Counted from the first letter of the stretch, positions 47,474 through 56,728 are shown. The stretch is DNA of 56,864 nt from a bacterium (GCA_020852295.1 JADZBC010000016.1:64294-121157), one strand, 5' to 3'. Program-made: numbers and translations. Notes: generated from the letters alone by a model not told the origin.

Positions 47474-48406
47474 TTATTTTTTACTTACTAGCCGTTTTGG
47501 GAAGAAGTCGGATATCTGAGGCTCCACCATGGTGAAGATGGCAAATAACACACCAATCGCAAAGAGATGTCCTACCACCTCACTCGCACCAAGCAATGCA
47601 GCCGTTACAAACATAGTAGCACCAACGATGGCAATGACGAGCCGAGACGAAATATTGAGGATCAGCAGCACGCCAAAGAGCAATTCGCACGCACCAATAA
47701 ATGTGATGAACCATGGGTCAGACAAACCAAAGCGCGACAAGAAGTTCCAATTGTACTCAGCAAGAAAGTTCTGCGCCAAGCCCATGTTAAATAGCTTTTC
47801 CGTTAGGCCCAGGGCAAGTAGGCTCGTACCAACACAAAACTGCAGTGTCATGACAGCCTTTTTAGCAGAGTCCTTCTGTAGTTTTGGTAGTGCACCAAAT
47901 ATTTCATCAACTGAGTAGCGGCCGGGGCCCATAACATAGAGGAAGATCGCCGTACCAACATACTCAAGATGCTCGAGTAGGCTAATGGCTGGCGATGTGA
48001 ACACCTGCAAAAAGTATAGCGCTAACAGCCCGAGGCTGGCCGCCCGTGTCAGAAGACCCATCATCAAGAGTGCGCCAACGAGAAATGCGAGCCCCAACAG
48101 CCCGGTACTCACGCCAGTGTTGGTCGCGGTCACCACATTTGGTGCTAAGAATTCTCCACGCGCAGCAAAGATGGTCAATGCAAGCCCTACAGATATGCGC
48201 AATACCGTAGGCGCATATCCCGACAGTGGTTTAAGCTTTGCGAAGAGTGCCTTTTCTTGTTTGATGAAAAAATACTCAAACAACAAAAACACCACTACGC
48301 CTGCGATCACAACTCCAAGAGCCGCCAATAGCTGCGCATTTGATGCAAGCGCGGTTGCTACTCCATCGCCCGACTCAAACCATTTTACGTGTGATATTAA
48401 TGTCAT
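47474..48406 (-). CDS. DoxX-like multi-TM membrane protein
   Basis: LRISVGLALTIFAARGEFLAP...; repeated DoxX-like helices. Start MTLISHVKW at 48406. Confidence 0.65.
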   Translation of the reverse strand: MTLISHVKWFESGDGVATALASNAQLLAALGVVIAGVVVFLLFEYFFIKQEKALFAKLKPLSGYAPTVLRISVGLALTIFAARGEFLAPNVVTATNTGVSTGLLGLAFLVGALLMMGLLTRAASLGLLALYFLQVFTSPAISLLEHLEYVGTAIFLYVMGPGRYSVDEIFGALPKLQKDSAKKAVMTLQFCVGTSLLALGLTEKLFNMGLAQNFLAEYNWNFLSRFGLSDPWFITFIGACELLFGVLLILNISSRLVIAIVGATMFVTAALLGASEVVGHLFAIGVLFAIFTMVEPQISDFFPKRLVSKK

Positions 48407-48497
48407 GTCTGTCCCCTCCTGATTTAACCTGATTGTACTACAAAGCGATGACCAAATACTAACAGGAGCGCGCAGCAATAAGTGATAAAATACAAAC

Positions 48498-48881
48498 ATG
48501 AAGCTCGATAAAGAAAAACTCAAGGCAACGCTTGACCCCATGACCTACCATGTCACCCAAGAAAAAGGTACCGAGCAGCCTTTTAGTGGTGCGTATTGGG
48601 ACACACACGATCCTGGATACTATCACTGTAAAGTCTGCGGGCAGCGGCTCTTTAGCTCTGATAACAAGTTTGACTTTGGCTCGGGCTGGCCAAGCTTCGA
48701 CAGAGCACTTGACGGCGCCACCGAGCTGCAGGCCGACGATAGCCACGGGATGCACCGCACAGAAGTTGTCTGTTCAAAATGTGGCGCGCATCTTGGACAT
48801 ATGTTTGAAGATGGACCGAGCGAAACTACCGGGCAAAGATACTGCATCAACTCTTGCGTACTCCACCTGGAGAAGAAATGA
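48498..48881 (+). CDS. msrB: Peptide-methionine (R)-S-oxide reductase
   Basis: MTYHVTQEKGTEQPFSGAYWDTHDPGYYHCKVCGQRLF...GSGWPSF...GQRYCINS. Confidence 0.95.
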   Translation: MKLDKEKLKATLDPMTYHVTQEKGTEQPFSGAYWDTHDPGYYHCKVCGQRLFSSDNKFDFGSGWPSFDRALDGATELQADDSHGMHRTEVVCSKCGAHLGHMFEDGPSETTGQRYCINSCVLHLEKK

Positions 48882-48921
48882 TTCGGACTAAGCAGGCGCC
48901 CATTACAGGGAGTGCAAACTT

Positions 48922-50169
48922 ATGAACGAAGACCCAACTGCAAAACTTAATCCAGATAAAGACATTCAAAACACCAATAAATTGGCTGATGCGCCATCAG
49001 AGAGTACGCTATTCACATCGCCAGACGTAGAGCAAAGCAGAAACAATAGCCGTTGGGTCCTCGGAGCCTTAGCTGTGGTCGTATTTTTTTTGATACTTGG
49101 AGCCTTCGCAAAGCCCAACCAACCAGCCAAGTCTCCTGCGGCGCAAGCCCCGCTAAGCGACAATAGCAATCTGCGAGCAGGCGCCATTCCGACCAACGAA
49201 CTGATTTACTCTGTTGCAAAAAAACCTTCTTTTAATCCCTGTGACGGCAAGGGCCCCGACTACAATATCGAGCGCATGAAGCTTGATGGCAGTGGTCGTA
49301 GTAGTCTCGGTCCCAGTGTAAACTCGAGCGATGATGAGATCTGGCCGCGCCTCTCCCCTGATCGATCACGGTTTGTTTTTTACCGCTCACCAGTTGGCAA
49401 TACAGGCGAACAGTGCCGATACTACCCGCAAGAGCTGTGGCTGGCTAGCTCTGACGGCAAGCAGGTGAAAAAGATTTTCTCAAACGATGACAAGAAAAAA
49501 GTGGCCCAAAAACTCGGCTGGGACCAAAGCATATCGCTCCAGGGCCACGCCGACTGGTCTCCCGACGGAAAGCATGTCGTGATGTTTTTAGGCGCCGTGC
49601 CAAAAATCTTTGGCAGCCTACCCGACATACCGCGCGGCAATATGCAGCTATTTGTGCTCAATGTTGACACCGGTGAATTGCGACAAGTCACCAACCGCCG
49701 CGACAAAAACAATCTTAATCAGATGGGCGACCCGAGCTATACGCCGGACGGCAAAACAATCATCTTTCCGGGTTGTCCAGATAGCCAACCGGCTGGCTGC
49801 CCCGACCCTCAACTGCTATCAGTTGCAGCGGATGCCACAAATGCTACTACAACCAACCTGGTGTATGAAGGGCCGGGCCATGGTGGAAACGACCCTTACG
49901 TATCGCCGGACGGTAAAAAACTATCATGGATAGAGCCAGGCCTAGCTGGTACCACGCTCTATGTAGCACCATTCACCCTCGGCCAGCCAATTCAGCCAAA
50001 CCAGGTAAAGGCAGTTGATACGGCAGCCGGCTACGCGAGCTGGACCGCAGATAACCGGCTAGTCTTCAACAATATCTACTCACTTTTTGTGAATAATCTT
50101 GACGGCAAACAATCAAAAAAAATCACGCCTAACAACCTTGAGGAGGCGTTCACCTTTCCGAGTCCTTGA
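48922..50169 (+). CDS. TolB/WD40-like beta-propeller protein with N-terminal TM anchor
   Basis: Repeated SPDG/TPDG propeller motifs: RLSPDRSRFVFYR, DWSPDGKHVVMFL, SYTPDGKTIIFPG, YVSPDGKKLSWIE. Confidence 0.8.
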   Translation: MNEDPTAKLNPDKDIQNTNKLADAPSESTLFTSPDVEQSRNNSRWVLGALAVVVFFLILGAFAKPNQPAKSPAAQAPLSDNSNLRAGAIPTNELIYSVAKKPSFNPCDGKGPDYNIERMKLDGSGRSSLGPSVNSSDDEIWPRLSPDRSRFVFYRSPVGNTGEQCRYYPQELWLASSDGKQVKKIFSNDDKKKVAQKLGWDQSISLQGHADWSPDGKHVVMFLGAVPKIFGSLPDIPRGNMQLFVLNVDTGELRQVTNRRDKNNLNQMGDPSYTPDGKTIIFPGCPDSQPAGCPDPQLLSVAADATNATTTNLVYEGPGHGGNDPYVSPDGKKLSWIEPGLAGTTLYVAPFTLGQPIQPNQVKAVDTAAGYASWTADNRLVFNNIYSLFVNNLDGKQSKKITPNNLEEAFTFPSP

Positions 50170-50229
50170 TTTTTCAGGCTTAAACGATACAATGACGTTA
50201 GAAGTAATGTCTCTATGTGAAGGGAGTTC

Positions 50230-50874
50230 GTGCCGGAGCTAGCTGCATTTGCCAAAGATCATCCACAGAGGACCTATAAAAAAGGTGAGATTATTTTACA
50301 CGCTGGACAAACGCCGTTCAGCGTTTTTTACATCCAGAAAGGCTTCGTAAAGTTCTATGGTCTCAACGATGATGGCGATGAACAGCTGGTCGGTATCGAT
50401 CGGCCAGGAGACATCTTTCCTATCGGCTGGACACTCGGTAAACACGATACTGCATTTTACTTTCATGAGGCGCTGTCACCAGTCACGCTTAGCCTCCTGC
50501 CCCGCGAAAGTTTTTTGAAATTTCTCAAAGAAAAACCCGAGCTCAGCTATGAACTCTACACGGGTCTGGTTGATCGATACATGGCATTATCAAGTCGTAT
50601 CAACAGCATGCTGCAAAGCGGTGCGCGCTATAAGCTTCTCTTTAGCCTGCGCTACCTTGCAACTCGCTATGGTAAGCCCTACCCACTATCGCCACGTAAG
50701 CTCGTCATTGATGATTTTGCGGTCACCCACCAAATGATTGCCAACATGATTGGCCTAAGCCGCGAAACCGTCAGTATCGAAATGAAAAAGCTCGCCCGTG
50801 ATGGCTTCATCACCCAACGAATCCGGCGCCTCGTCGTTGACCTGGAGAAAATTAATCAGTTGCTAAGTAGCTGA
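50230..50874 (+). CDS. Crp/Fnr family transcriptional regulator
   Basis: GTG start; cyclic-nucleotide-binding-like domain and HTH VTHQMIANMIGLSRETVSIEMKKLARDGFI. Confidence 0.9.
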   Translation: MPELAAFAKDHPQRTYKKGEIILHAGQTPFSVFYIQKGFVKFYGLNDDGDEQLVGIDRPGDIFPIGWTLGKHDTAFYFHEALSPVTLSLLPRESFLKFLKEKPELSYELYTGLVDRYMALSSRINSMLQSGARYKLLFSLRYLATRYGKPYPLSPRKLVIDDFAVTHQMIANMIGLSRETVSIEMKKLARDGFITQRIRRLVVDLEKINQLLSS

Positions 50875-51180
50875 CTTGGACTCGCCCCACTCATTCATCG
50901 TATTGATGATTTCATTGAGGGAAAGTCCTTTTTTTGTCAGAGTATACTCAACCTTCAGCGGCACCTCAGTATAAACTTTTTTACTGATGATTTTGTCGCA
51001 CTCTAGTTGCTGCAGGCGCATCGACAGCGTGCGTGGGCTTATCTCAAGATTGGATTGGAGCTCAGAAAACCGCTTTGGGCCATCAAACAGTTGATACAAT
51101 ATCATTATTGTCCACTTGCTACCGATTATCTTAAGGGTTTTTGCGACACCGCAATTTGCACAATGCTCTTTCATGGCCAC
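50863..51180 (-). CDS. HxlR family transcriptional regulator
   Basis: CANCGVAKTLKIIGSKWTIMILYQLFDGPKRFSELQSNLEISPRTLSMRLQQLECDKII. Confidence 0.93.
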   Translation of the reverse strand: MAMKEHCANCGVAKTLKIIGSKWTIMILYQLFDGPKRFSELQSNLEISPRTLSMRLQQLECDKIISKKVYTEVPLKVEYTLTKKGLSLNEIINTMNEWGESKSAT

Positions 51181-51200
51181 AGTATACCAAAAATGATGCC

Positions 51201-51260
51201 TATCAACTATTTATTTGATAACTACTTTACTTTTTATAGTAACTATATATATGATAGTTA
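51201..51260. promoter_or_regulatory. Candidate HxlR operator in the divergent intergenic region
   Basis: TATCAA-8-TTGATA (51201-51220) and TAACTA-9-TAGTTA (51240-51260) inverted repeats. Confidence 0.5.
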
Positions 51261-51278
51261 GGTAACTAGGAGTGAGTA

Positions 51279-51830
51279 ATGAAAAAACAAATCGCCGTTA
51301 TCATCGGTAGTACCCGACCAGGTAGAATTGGTCAAGGCATCGCCGAATGGGCACTAACCCAGCTAGATCGAAAGGACGATGTTGAGTATGAAATAGTTGA
51401 TCTCAAAGACTGGAAACTGCCAATTCTCGACGAGCCAATGCCGCCCATGATGCATCAATACCAATATGATCACACCAAGAAATGGTCAGCGAAAATTGAG
51501 CAATATGCGGGCTACATATTTGTAACTCCCGAGTACAACGCCGGCTATCCGGCGGGACTCAAGAACGCCATCGACTACCTCTACACCGAGTGGAAAGACA
51601 AGCCGGTCGCTATCATTAGCTATGGCTGGTCCGGCGGCGCAAGTTCGAGCAGCCAGCTCCGTCAGGTGTTTGAACGAATAGGCATGAAAATAGCCGAGAC
51701 ACGACCGCAACTTGTTATGACAAAAGATATGTTCAACGATCAACACCAAATCGCAAATGTCGGGCAGTCATTTTCAAAGTACGCCAACGACATCAAGCAA
51801 GCCAGCCAAGAAGTCTTGGAGCAGCTTTAG
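51279..51830 (+). CDS. NADPH-dependent FMN reductase
   Basis: IAVIIGSTRPGRIGQGIAEW; FVTPEYNAGYPAGLKNAIDYL. Confidence 0.93.
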   Translation: MKKQIAVIIGSTRPGRIGQGIAEWALTQLDRKDDVEYEIVDLKDWKLPILDEPMPPMMHQYQYDHTKKWSAKIEQYAGYIFVTPEYNAGYPAGLKNAIDYLYTEWKDKPVAIISYGWSGGASSSSQLRQVFERIGMKIAETRPQLVMTKDMFNDQHQIANVGQSFSKYANDIKQASQEVLEQL

Positions 51831-52582
51831 TCTTGCTTCGATAGCAGTTCGCGAAGTTTGGCGGGATGGTTGGTGGTGATAAACTGCGCACCACTCTTCA
51901 TCTCGTCGTCATACTGCTCATCCTGACTGGATGACGCCCAGATATCAACCGGTTTACCAAGACTCGCAAGCTTGTCGGTGTATTTCGGGTCTGCCTTCTT
52001 CGAGGCGATTGCTAGTACGTCAAATCGCGACACAAGCCAGTGCGGCGGACGCCAGCCGAGAATAGGCACAAATGCCCAACATGTTTTGGCTGCCGGATTG
52101 TTCTTCTCGATCTGCATTAGTAGTCGTGGATCAAATGACAAAAACAAGACATGGTCCAATAGCTTGCGACTCGCGACCGCATCATAGACACGTCGAGCAA
52201 ATCTACCGGTCTTCATTCGATAAAACTTCAGCTCTATGACATAGTTTGTCTTAGCGCCATACGTATCAAGCACCTCCTCAAGTGTCGGAATCCGTTCACC
52301 GCGATACTTTGGCCCAAACCAACTACCCACATCAAGTTGTTTTAATTGTCGCAAAGTCAGCGAGGCCACTTTACCCCGTACCCCTGTAGTTCGTCGCAAA
52401 GAGTAGTCATGCATCAAAATTAGTTTCTTGTCCTTCGACTGCTGCACATCAAGCTCAATCGCGTCAGCACCTTGCCGCAAAGCCTCCGAAAAAGCCGAGA
52501 TTGTGTTTTCGGGAGCATCAGACGAAGCACCGCGATGTGCGATAACAAATGGGGTTTTGCGAGCTACGAAGAAACGGTTCAT
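51827..52582 (-). CDS. Glycerophosphodiester phosphodiesterase
   Basis: [39 protein letters not shown]...[11 protein letters not shown]. Confidence 0.95.
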   Translation of the reverse strand: MNRFFVARKTPFVIAHRGASSDAPENTISAFSEALRQGADAIELDVQQSKDKKLILMHDYSLRRTTGVRGKVASLTLRQLKQLDVGSWFGPKYRGERIPTLEEVLDTYGAKTNYVIELKFYRMKTGRFARRVYDAVASRKLLDHVLFLSFDPRLLMQIEKNNPAAKTCWAFVPILGWRPPHWLVSRFDVLAIASKKADPKYTDKLASLGKPVDIWASSSQDEQYDDEMKSGAQFITTNHPAKLRELLSKQD

Positions 52583-54363
52583 GACTTTTTGGATTCTAGC
52601 CGCTCAACCCACTCGCGAATAATATCGAAGCTCCCCTGCCAGAACTGCTTGTCGGTCATATCGATCCCCACGCTCTTTAGGAGCTCATGCGGATCCTGCG
52701 AGCCACCGGCCGACAAGATACGCTCGACTGTAGCAATGAAGCTCTTGCCTTCTTTTTTGTACCGAGCATAGAGCGCGAGGCTGAGCAGCTCGCCAAAGTT
52801 GTAGGCATAGCAGTAAAACGGCGTGTGAACGATATGCGGGATATAACTCCACTCGTATCGGAAAGCGTCATCGACCTCCACTGCGTCACCAAACTGCTCT
52901 TTGAGCGTCTCCAGCCACAAATCACTCAGTTCTTCAGCAGTCATACCTTGCGGGATACGCTCGTGCGCCATGAGCTCAAATTTGACGAAATAATTTTGGC
53001 GAATAATCGTCGCGTAGCTGTCGGCCAACTTATCGGCCAGGAGGTTGGTTCGCTCTTCATCGCTCTCAGCACGCTCGAGGAGGCGCTCGAAGAGAATCAT
53101 CTCCCCAAAAGTTGATGCCGTTTCCGCCAGCGGCAGGTTGGCATGCTGCACGGAGCCGGGCAGCTTTTCGGCATAGAGCGAATGCACACCGTGCCCAAGT
53201 TCGTGCGCCAGGGTGCTAACATCACGCAGCTTACCTGTGTAATTGAGCATCACATAAGGCACAATGTCGGGCGCAATCGTCTGACAGTACGCCCCACCCC
53301 GCTTGACCGGGCTCGGGTGCGAATCAATATGCCGAGCATCGATTATCCGTCGCGCGTGGCCAGCAAATACCGACGAGAACTCCTCAAAAACCTCGAGCAC
53401 TAGCTTTTCAGCATCACTATACTCAACTGTTTGCTTTGACTGATCGAGTGGTGCATAAATATCAAATCGTCGGAGTTTCTGCTGCCCCAGTCGCCCCGCT
53501 TTCCAATGGAAAAATCGCTGGAACAGGCCGACATTGTCCGAGCAAACCGCCATTAGGGCTTCGATAGCCTCATCAGGGATGTGATTAGCTCGATTGCGCA
53601 TGGCGATTGAGCTCTTGTAGCCCCGCAGCTTCGCCTCGCCGGCCCAATCTTTCACGACTGCCTGATACACCATGAAGTATTTATCCAGGTTTTTCTGCTG
53701 CTGCTCAAAAAGGGCTCGGTAAGCAGCCTCACGGTTTTTTGGATCAGCGTCATGCACAAAAGCGAGCAGCTCAGAACTTGACTCAATAATACGTGGCTTC
53801 TCGCCCTCTGGCACAAAGCTGTATACCTGCTCCGTCTCAATCATTTCGCGCAAATCAGTTAGCACACTGACGCCATTGGCATCTTTTTGGGCAATGATGT
53901 TTTCTTCTCGCTCCTCCAGACTATAGCGTTCACCATCGCGCATGTACTGCAGAGAGTATTCACGCTCACCCGCGGCAGCAAAAAGTCGTGCAGCGTTTTT
54001 GTCGTCTAGTACTGGCTTATCGCCCAGCTTTTTGCCTTTGAGCCAAAGGCCAATCTTACGGCTAGCTTCGCCGGCAAGCAAATAGAGATCTTTAGACTTT
54101 TCCTTCAGGGCTTTCGCTTCACTAGACTTTTGATCGACCGCCTCCATGTCGCTGGCGCGGCCATATAGCCGAGAAATATTACGACCGACTCGTTCACTCA
54201 AGTCGAGATAGGCCAGAAAATCTGCCGTGCTCATATCGGGCGACATCTTTGCAAACATCTCCTCAAACTTCACCATATCCTGACGGGTCTGCTCAAGCAC
54301 CGCGTCGTACTCTTCTAGCGTAATAATGTCATCAAGATTCCAGTTTTTTTCATTCTTTGTCAT
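52579..54363 (-). CDS. pepF: Oligoendopeptidase F-like M3 metallopeptidase
   Basis: [20 protein letters not shown] (HExxH-type site); start MTKNEKNW at 54363. Confidence 0.93.
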   Translation of the reverse strand: MTKNEKNWNLDDIITLEEYDAVLEQTRQDMVKFEEMFAKMSPDMSTADFLAYLDLSERVGRNISRLYGRASDMEAVDQKSSEAKALKEKSKDLYLLAGEASRKIGLWLKGKKLGDKPVLDDKNAARLFAAAGEREYSLQYMRDGERYSLEEREENIIAQKDANGVSVLTDLREMIETEQVYSFVPEGEKPRIIESSSELLAFVHDADPKNREAAYRALFEQQQKNLDKYFMVYQAVVKDWAGEAKLRGYKSSIAMRNRANHIPDEAIEALMAVCSDNVGLFQRFFHWKAGRLGQQKLRRFDIYAPLDQSKQTVEYSDAEKLVLEVFEEFSSVFAGHARRIIDARHIDSHPSPVKRGGAYCQTIAPDIVPYVMLNYTGKLRDVSTLAHELGHGVHSLYAEKLPGSVQHANLPLAETASTFGEMILFERLLERAESDEERTNLLADKLADSYATIIRQNYFVKFELMAHERIPQGMTAEELSDLWLETLKEQFGDAVEVDDAFRYEWSYIPHIVHTPFYCYAYNFGELLSLALYARYKKEGKSFIATVERILSAGGSQDPHELLKSVGIDMTDKQFWQGSFDIIREWVERLESKKS

Positions 54364-54429
54364 GTATCCATTATCCCGTAAATAGTAAAAATGTTCTAGG
54401 TAGGGATGGGCTGCATACACAACCCACCC

Positions 54430-54699
54430 CTACGCACGCTTTTTGGCCGGCCGACCAGATCGCGGCGGCTTGTTCACGACCCTTCCGCGGCTCGTGATAT
54501 ACATACCGCCCCATACGCTCGTGCGAGCATCGGTCGCCAAGCCGAGCGCAAGGCAGTCCTCTCGCATTTCGCAGTTGCGGCAGATAGCCTGCGCTCGCTC
54601 AATGTCCTCGACGCGATCCGAGAAAAATAGACGCGTCTTATACTCTCCGCCGAAGTTCGACGGATGACAAGCAGGGACAACACCCTCTTCTTGACTCAT
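54430..54699 (-). CDS. WhiB-like [4Fe-4S] transcriptional regulator
   Basis: AAGGAGTG before ATG at 54699; MSQEEGVVPACHPSNFGGEYKTRLFFSDRVEDIERAQAICRNCEMREDCLALGLATDARTSVWGGMYITSRGRVVNKPPRSGRPAKKRA: C-Xn-CxxCx5C, VWGG turn, basic C-terminus. Confidence 0.85.
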   Translation of the reverse strand: MSQEEGVVPACHPSNFGGEYKTRLFFSDRVEDIERAQAICRNCEMREDCLALGLATDARTSVWGGMYITSRGRVVNKPPRSGRPAKKRA

Positions 54700-54797
54700 C
54701 GTCACACTCCTTGGCTTAAGAGACAGGATCATAGTAACAGGATATAGGTCGATAACTAAGCATAAATACGAAAGGCACCACATGCTATGGTGCCACC

Positions 54798-54831
54798 GGG
54801 GGCGGAGGAGCAACATTGCTCCCCCACCCCC
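54798..54831 (-). terminator. GC-rich hairpin after the lipoprotein gene
   Basis: GGGGGcGGAGGAGCA acat TGCTCCcCCaCCCCC. Confidence 0.65.
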
Positions 54832-54856
54832 AATTGGGTTCCCGCGCGAACCTCGG

Positions 54857-55393
54857 CTAGAACTGGCCACCTCGGGCGCAGTAGTTGACCACGTCCCAGT
54901 GACACCAACCCCAGGCGGGGTGATCCACGACGTCACGGAGCGCCCGAACGTTCCAGTACGGATCATCCCAAGGACCCTGAAGGAAGCGAGCCCGGATGCC
55001 AGGGCTGAGCTGAGCGCAGCCCTTGTGGGATCCACTGGCGTAGTCAACCACGAAGGAGACGAACCGCGACTCGCGGTTCACCACCATCAGTGCACGCTGG
55101 TGGTCCCAGCGACCCTCGAAGAGGTAGTCGACGGCGGCGCGGCAGTCGCTGCCGAAGTTGACGTAGCCCTTCGTCTTGCGGTTCACGGCCTCGATGGCCG
55201 TCTGACGGCAGGTGCCAGGCCCCGACTGAGCATCGATCTGCTCGCACGTACTTCGGGCCTGTTCGACCGTCAGATTCGTGCCCATGATGGAGTTGAAGGC
55301 CTGCACTTCGCCGGGCTGGCAAGCAGTCGTGCCGAGCACGAGCATGCCGAGCGTTGCTGCAAGCAGCAACCTCATCCTACGGGTGATTCTCAT
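54857..55393 (-). CDS. Lipoprotein with transglycosylase/lysozyme-like domain
   Basis: Signal and lipobox-like LLLAATLGMLVLGTTAC; VVNRESRFVSFVVDYASGSHKGCAQLSPGIRARF...DPYWNVRALRDVVDHPAWGWCHWD resembles SLT-like ESR...GL.Q....DP..N..A pattern. Confidence 0.65.
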   Translation of the reverse strand: MRITRRMRLLLAATLGMLVLGTTACQPGEVQAFNSIMGTNLTVEQARSTCEQIDAQSGPGTCRQTAIEAVNRKTKGYVNFGSDCRAAVDYLFEGRWDHQRALMVVNRESRFVSFVVDYASGSHKGCAQLSPGIRARFLQGPWDDPYWNVRALRDVVDHPAWGWCHWDVVNYCARGGQF

Positions 55394-55433
55394 CGTCCCT
55401 CCTAGAGGGGGTTCGGGGGCGCCACTGAAGGCT

Positions 55434-55557
55434 GCCCAGATGGAGTTGTCAGATTGAAGGCTATCCTTACCACGCGGGTTGCGCGTGACTAAGCCTTAAG
55501 TCTCAGACTTCCAGGTTAGCGTGGGTTTCCCCACTCCCTGAAGGTACTTAGACTGGT
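55434..55557 (-). promoter_or_regulatory. Structured 5' leader, candidate divergent c-di-AMP (ydaO-type) riboswitch
   Basis: Reverse strand: CCAG..GGGAGUGGGGAAACCCA..GGCUUAGUC-ACGCG-CAACC-CGCGU-GGUAAGGAUAGCCUUCAAUCUGACAACUCCAUCUGG; closing CCAG/CUGG. Confidence 0.4.
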
Positions 55558-55573
55558 TTGACAACGTTTATTA

Positions 55574-55602
55574 CTTTAACATTATTTAATTGTTTTTGCA
55601 AT
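55574..55602 (-). promoter_or_regulatory. Promoter for the lipoprotein gene
   Basis: Reverse strand TTGCAA, 17-nt spacer, TAAAGT. Confidence 0.5.
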
Positions 55603-55692
55603 AGTTTGTATTGAGTTTTTTAGCAGAAGTCGTATACTGTCTCCATCCAGTTAGTCCCCGTTTCCCCAATCAAGAAAGGCGGTGCGACGACC

Positions 55693-56430
55693 ATGGATGC
55701 ACCTCAAGAACCAAAGCAGATGTCGTTCGTCGCATCGTTCTTCTACATCATGCTGTGGATGATCGGAGTGGTGATCGGCTGGCCCATCACCTTGCTGCTG
55801 CGGCGCAAGCCCCTGCTGCAAAAGGTGGTGGTCGTACTGATCGGCTGTGTGGTCTTCGGCACCGTCTACCTGACCAGTCGGGACAACATTCACCAAGACC
55901 TCGCCAGAGAGCAGGCCGCGATAGACAGCGTGCAGCGCAGCAACGACGACATCGAGCAGCGCAACGCCGCTGCGCGACGGGCGTGGATCCCAGTGGAAGC
56001 CAACTTCAATCGGTTCGTCACCGAGAACTCCAGCGGCAATCGCGTACCCCTCTTCACCTTCTACGACCCGGTGGCGACCAAGGATCAGGACCTTGTCGTC
56101 AAGGATGTGGACAGCATCTCCGTCGATCAAGACGGCCGGATGTACCTGAAGATGTGGGTGTCACGCGATCGCACAGAAGCCGACGGCGGCGGATGGACCT
56201 ACTACACGGCCGAGCCGAACTGGCTGTGGGATGAGCCGCTCAAGGAGGTTCCGGAAGCTACCCAACGAAGCTTCTCGCCGTACTGGAACGCCCTCTGGGC
56301 TGCTGGTGCGGCAGCCTGGGTCTACTACTGGCTGATGAAGTGGCTCTTCTGGTCAGCCGAGCAAGCACGTCAGTCGCGGGCTGCCAACCTGGCCATGCGT
56401 GCTGCGAAAGCTGAAGCAGCCAAGGGTTGA
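55693..56430 (+). CDS. Hypothetical membrane protein (245 aa), GC-rich cassette
   Basis: TM helices at both ends (FFYIMLWMIGVVIGWPITLLL; VVVVLIGCVVFGTVYL; ALWAAGAAAWVYYWLMKWLFW). Confidence 0.7.
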   Translation: MDAPQEPKQMSFVASFFYIMLWMIGVVIGWPITLLLRRKPLLQKVVVVLIGCVVFGTVYLTSRDNIHQDLAREQAAIDSVQRSNDDIEQRNAAARRAWIPVEANFNRFVTENSSGNRVPLFTFYDPVATKDQDLVVKDVDSISVDQDGRMYLKMWVSRDRTEADGGGWTYYTAEPNWLWDEPLKEVPEATQRSFSPYWNALWAAGAAAWVYYWLMKWLFWSAEQARQSRAANLAMRAAKAEAAKG

Positions 56431-56478
56431 ACCGCATGAGGCGGGGCAAGGCAGGCGCACGGACCTGCGAGCCCCATG

Positions 56479-56503
56479 GGCGACGAGGAATATCTTCGTC
56501 GCC
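56479..56503 (+). terminator. Rho-independent terminator
   Basis: GGCGACGAgGA ... TcTTCGTCGCC followed by TTTTTGT. Confidence 0.85.
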
Positions 56504-56551
56504 TTTTTGTATTGAACAGCGGAGTATAATGTAAGTAAGGAGAAGTGCATT

Positions 56552-56728
56552 ATGGAAGAGAAAAAGACAAAAAAAGATGATGCAAAATATGGCGCGCTGT
56601 TTGTGCCCGCCGGCGTACTGACCGGGATCGGTTTTGGCTTTGCCTATGGCAATGTCCCAGCCGGCACCATGATCGGGCTCGGGCTCGGCTTTGCGATCTA
56701 TGCCGTTATCTCGGTTCTGAAGAAATAG
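56552..56728 (+). CDS. Small Gly-rich membrane protein (58 aa)
   Basis: AGTAAGGAGAAG SD-like then ATG; MEEKKTKKDDAKYGALFVPAGVLTGIGFGFAYGNVPAGTMIGLGLGFAIYAVISVLKK. Missed by the ORF track length cut-off. Confidence 0.65.
   Translation: MEEKKTKKDDAKYGALFVPAGVLTGIGFGFAYGNVPAGTMIGLGLGFAIYAVISVLKK

Noticed and set aside
53560-53585. Reverse-strand CTGATGAGGCTATCGAAGCC resembling a second hammerhead core
   Set aside because: Lies inside the pepF coding sequence ([10 protein letters not shown]), lacks GAAA in the correct place and has no stems I/III.
54700-55047. N-terminal extension of the whiB ORF in the track (205 aa)
   Set aside because: The extension runs through the hairpin terminator and lipoprotein gene antisense; MSQEEG at 54699 has a proper SD.
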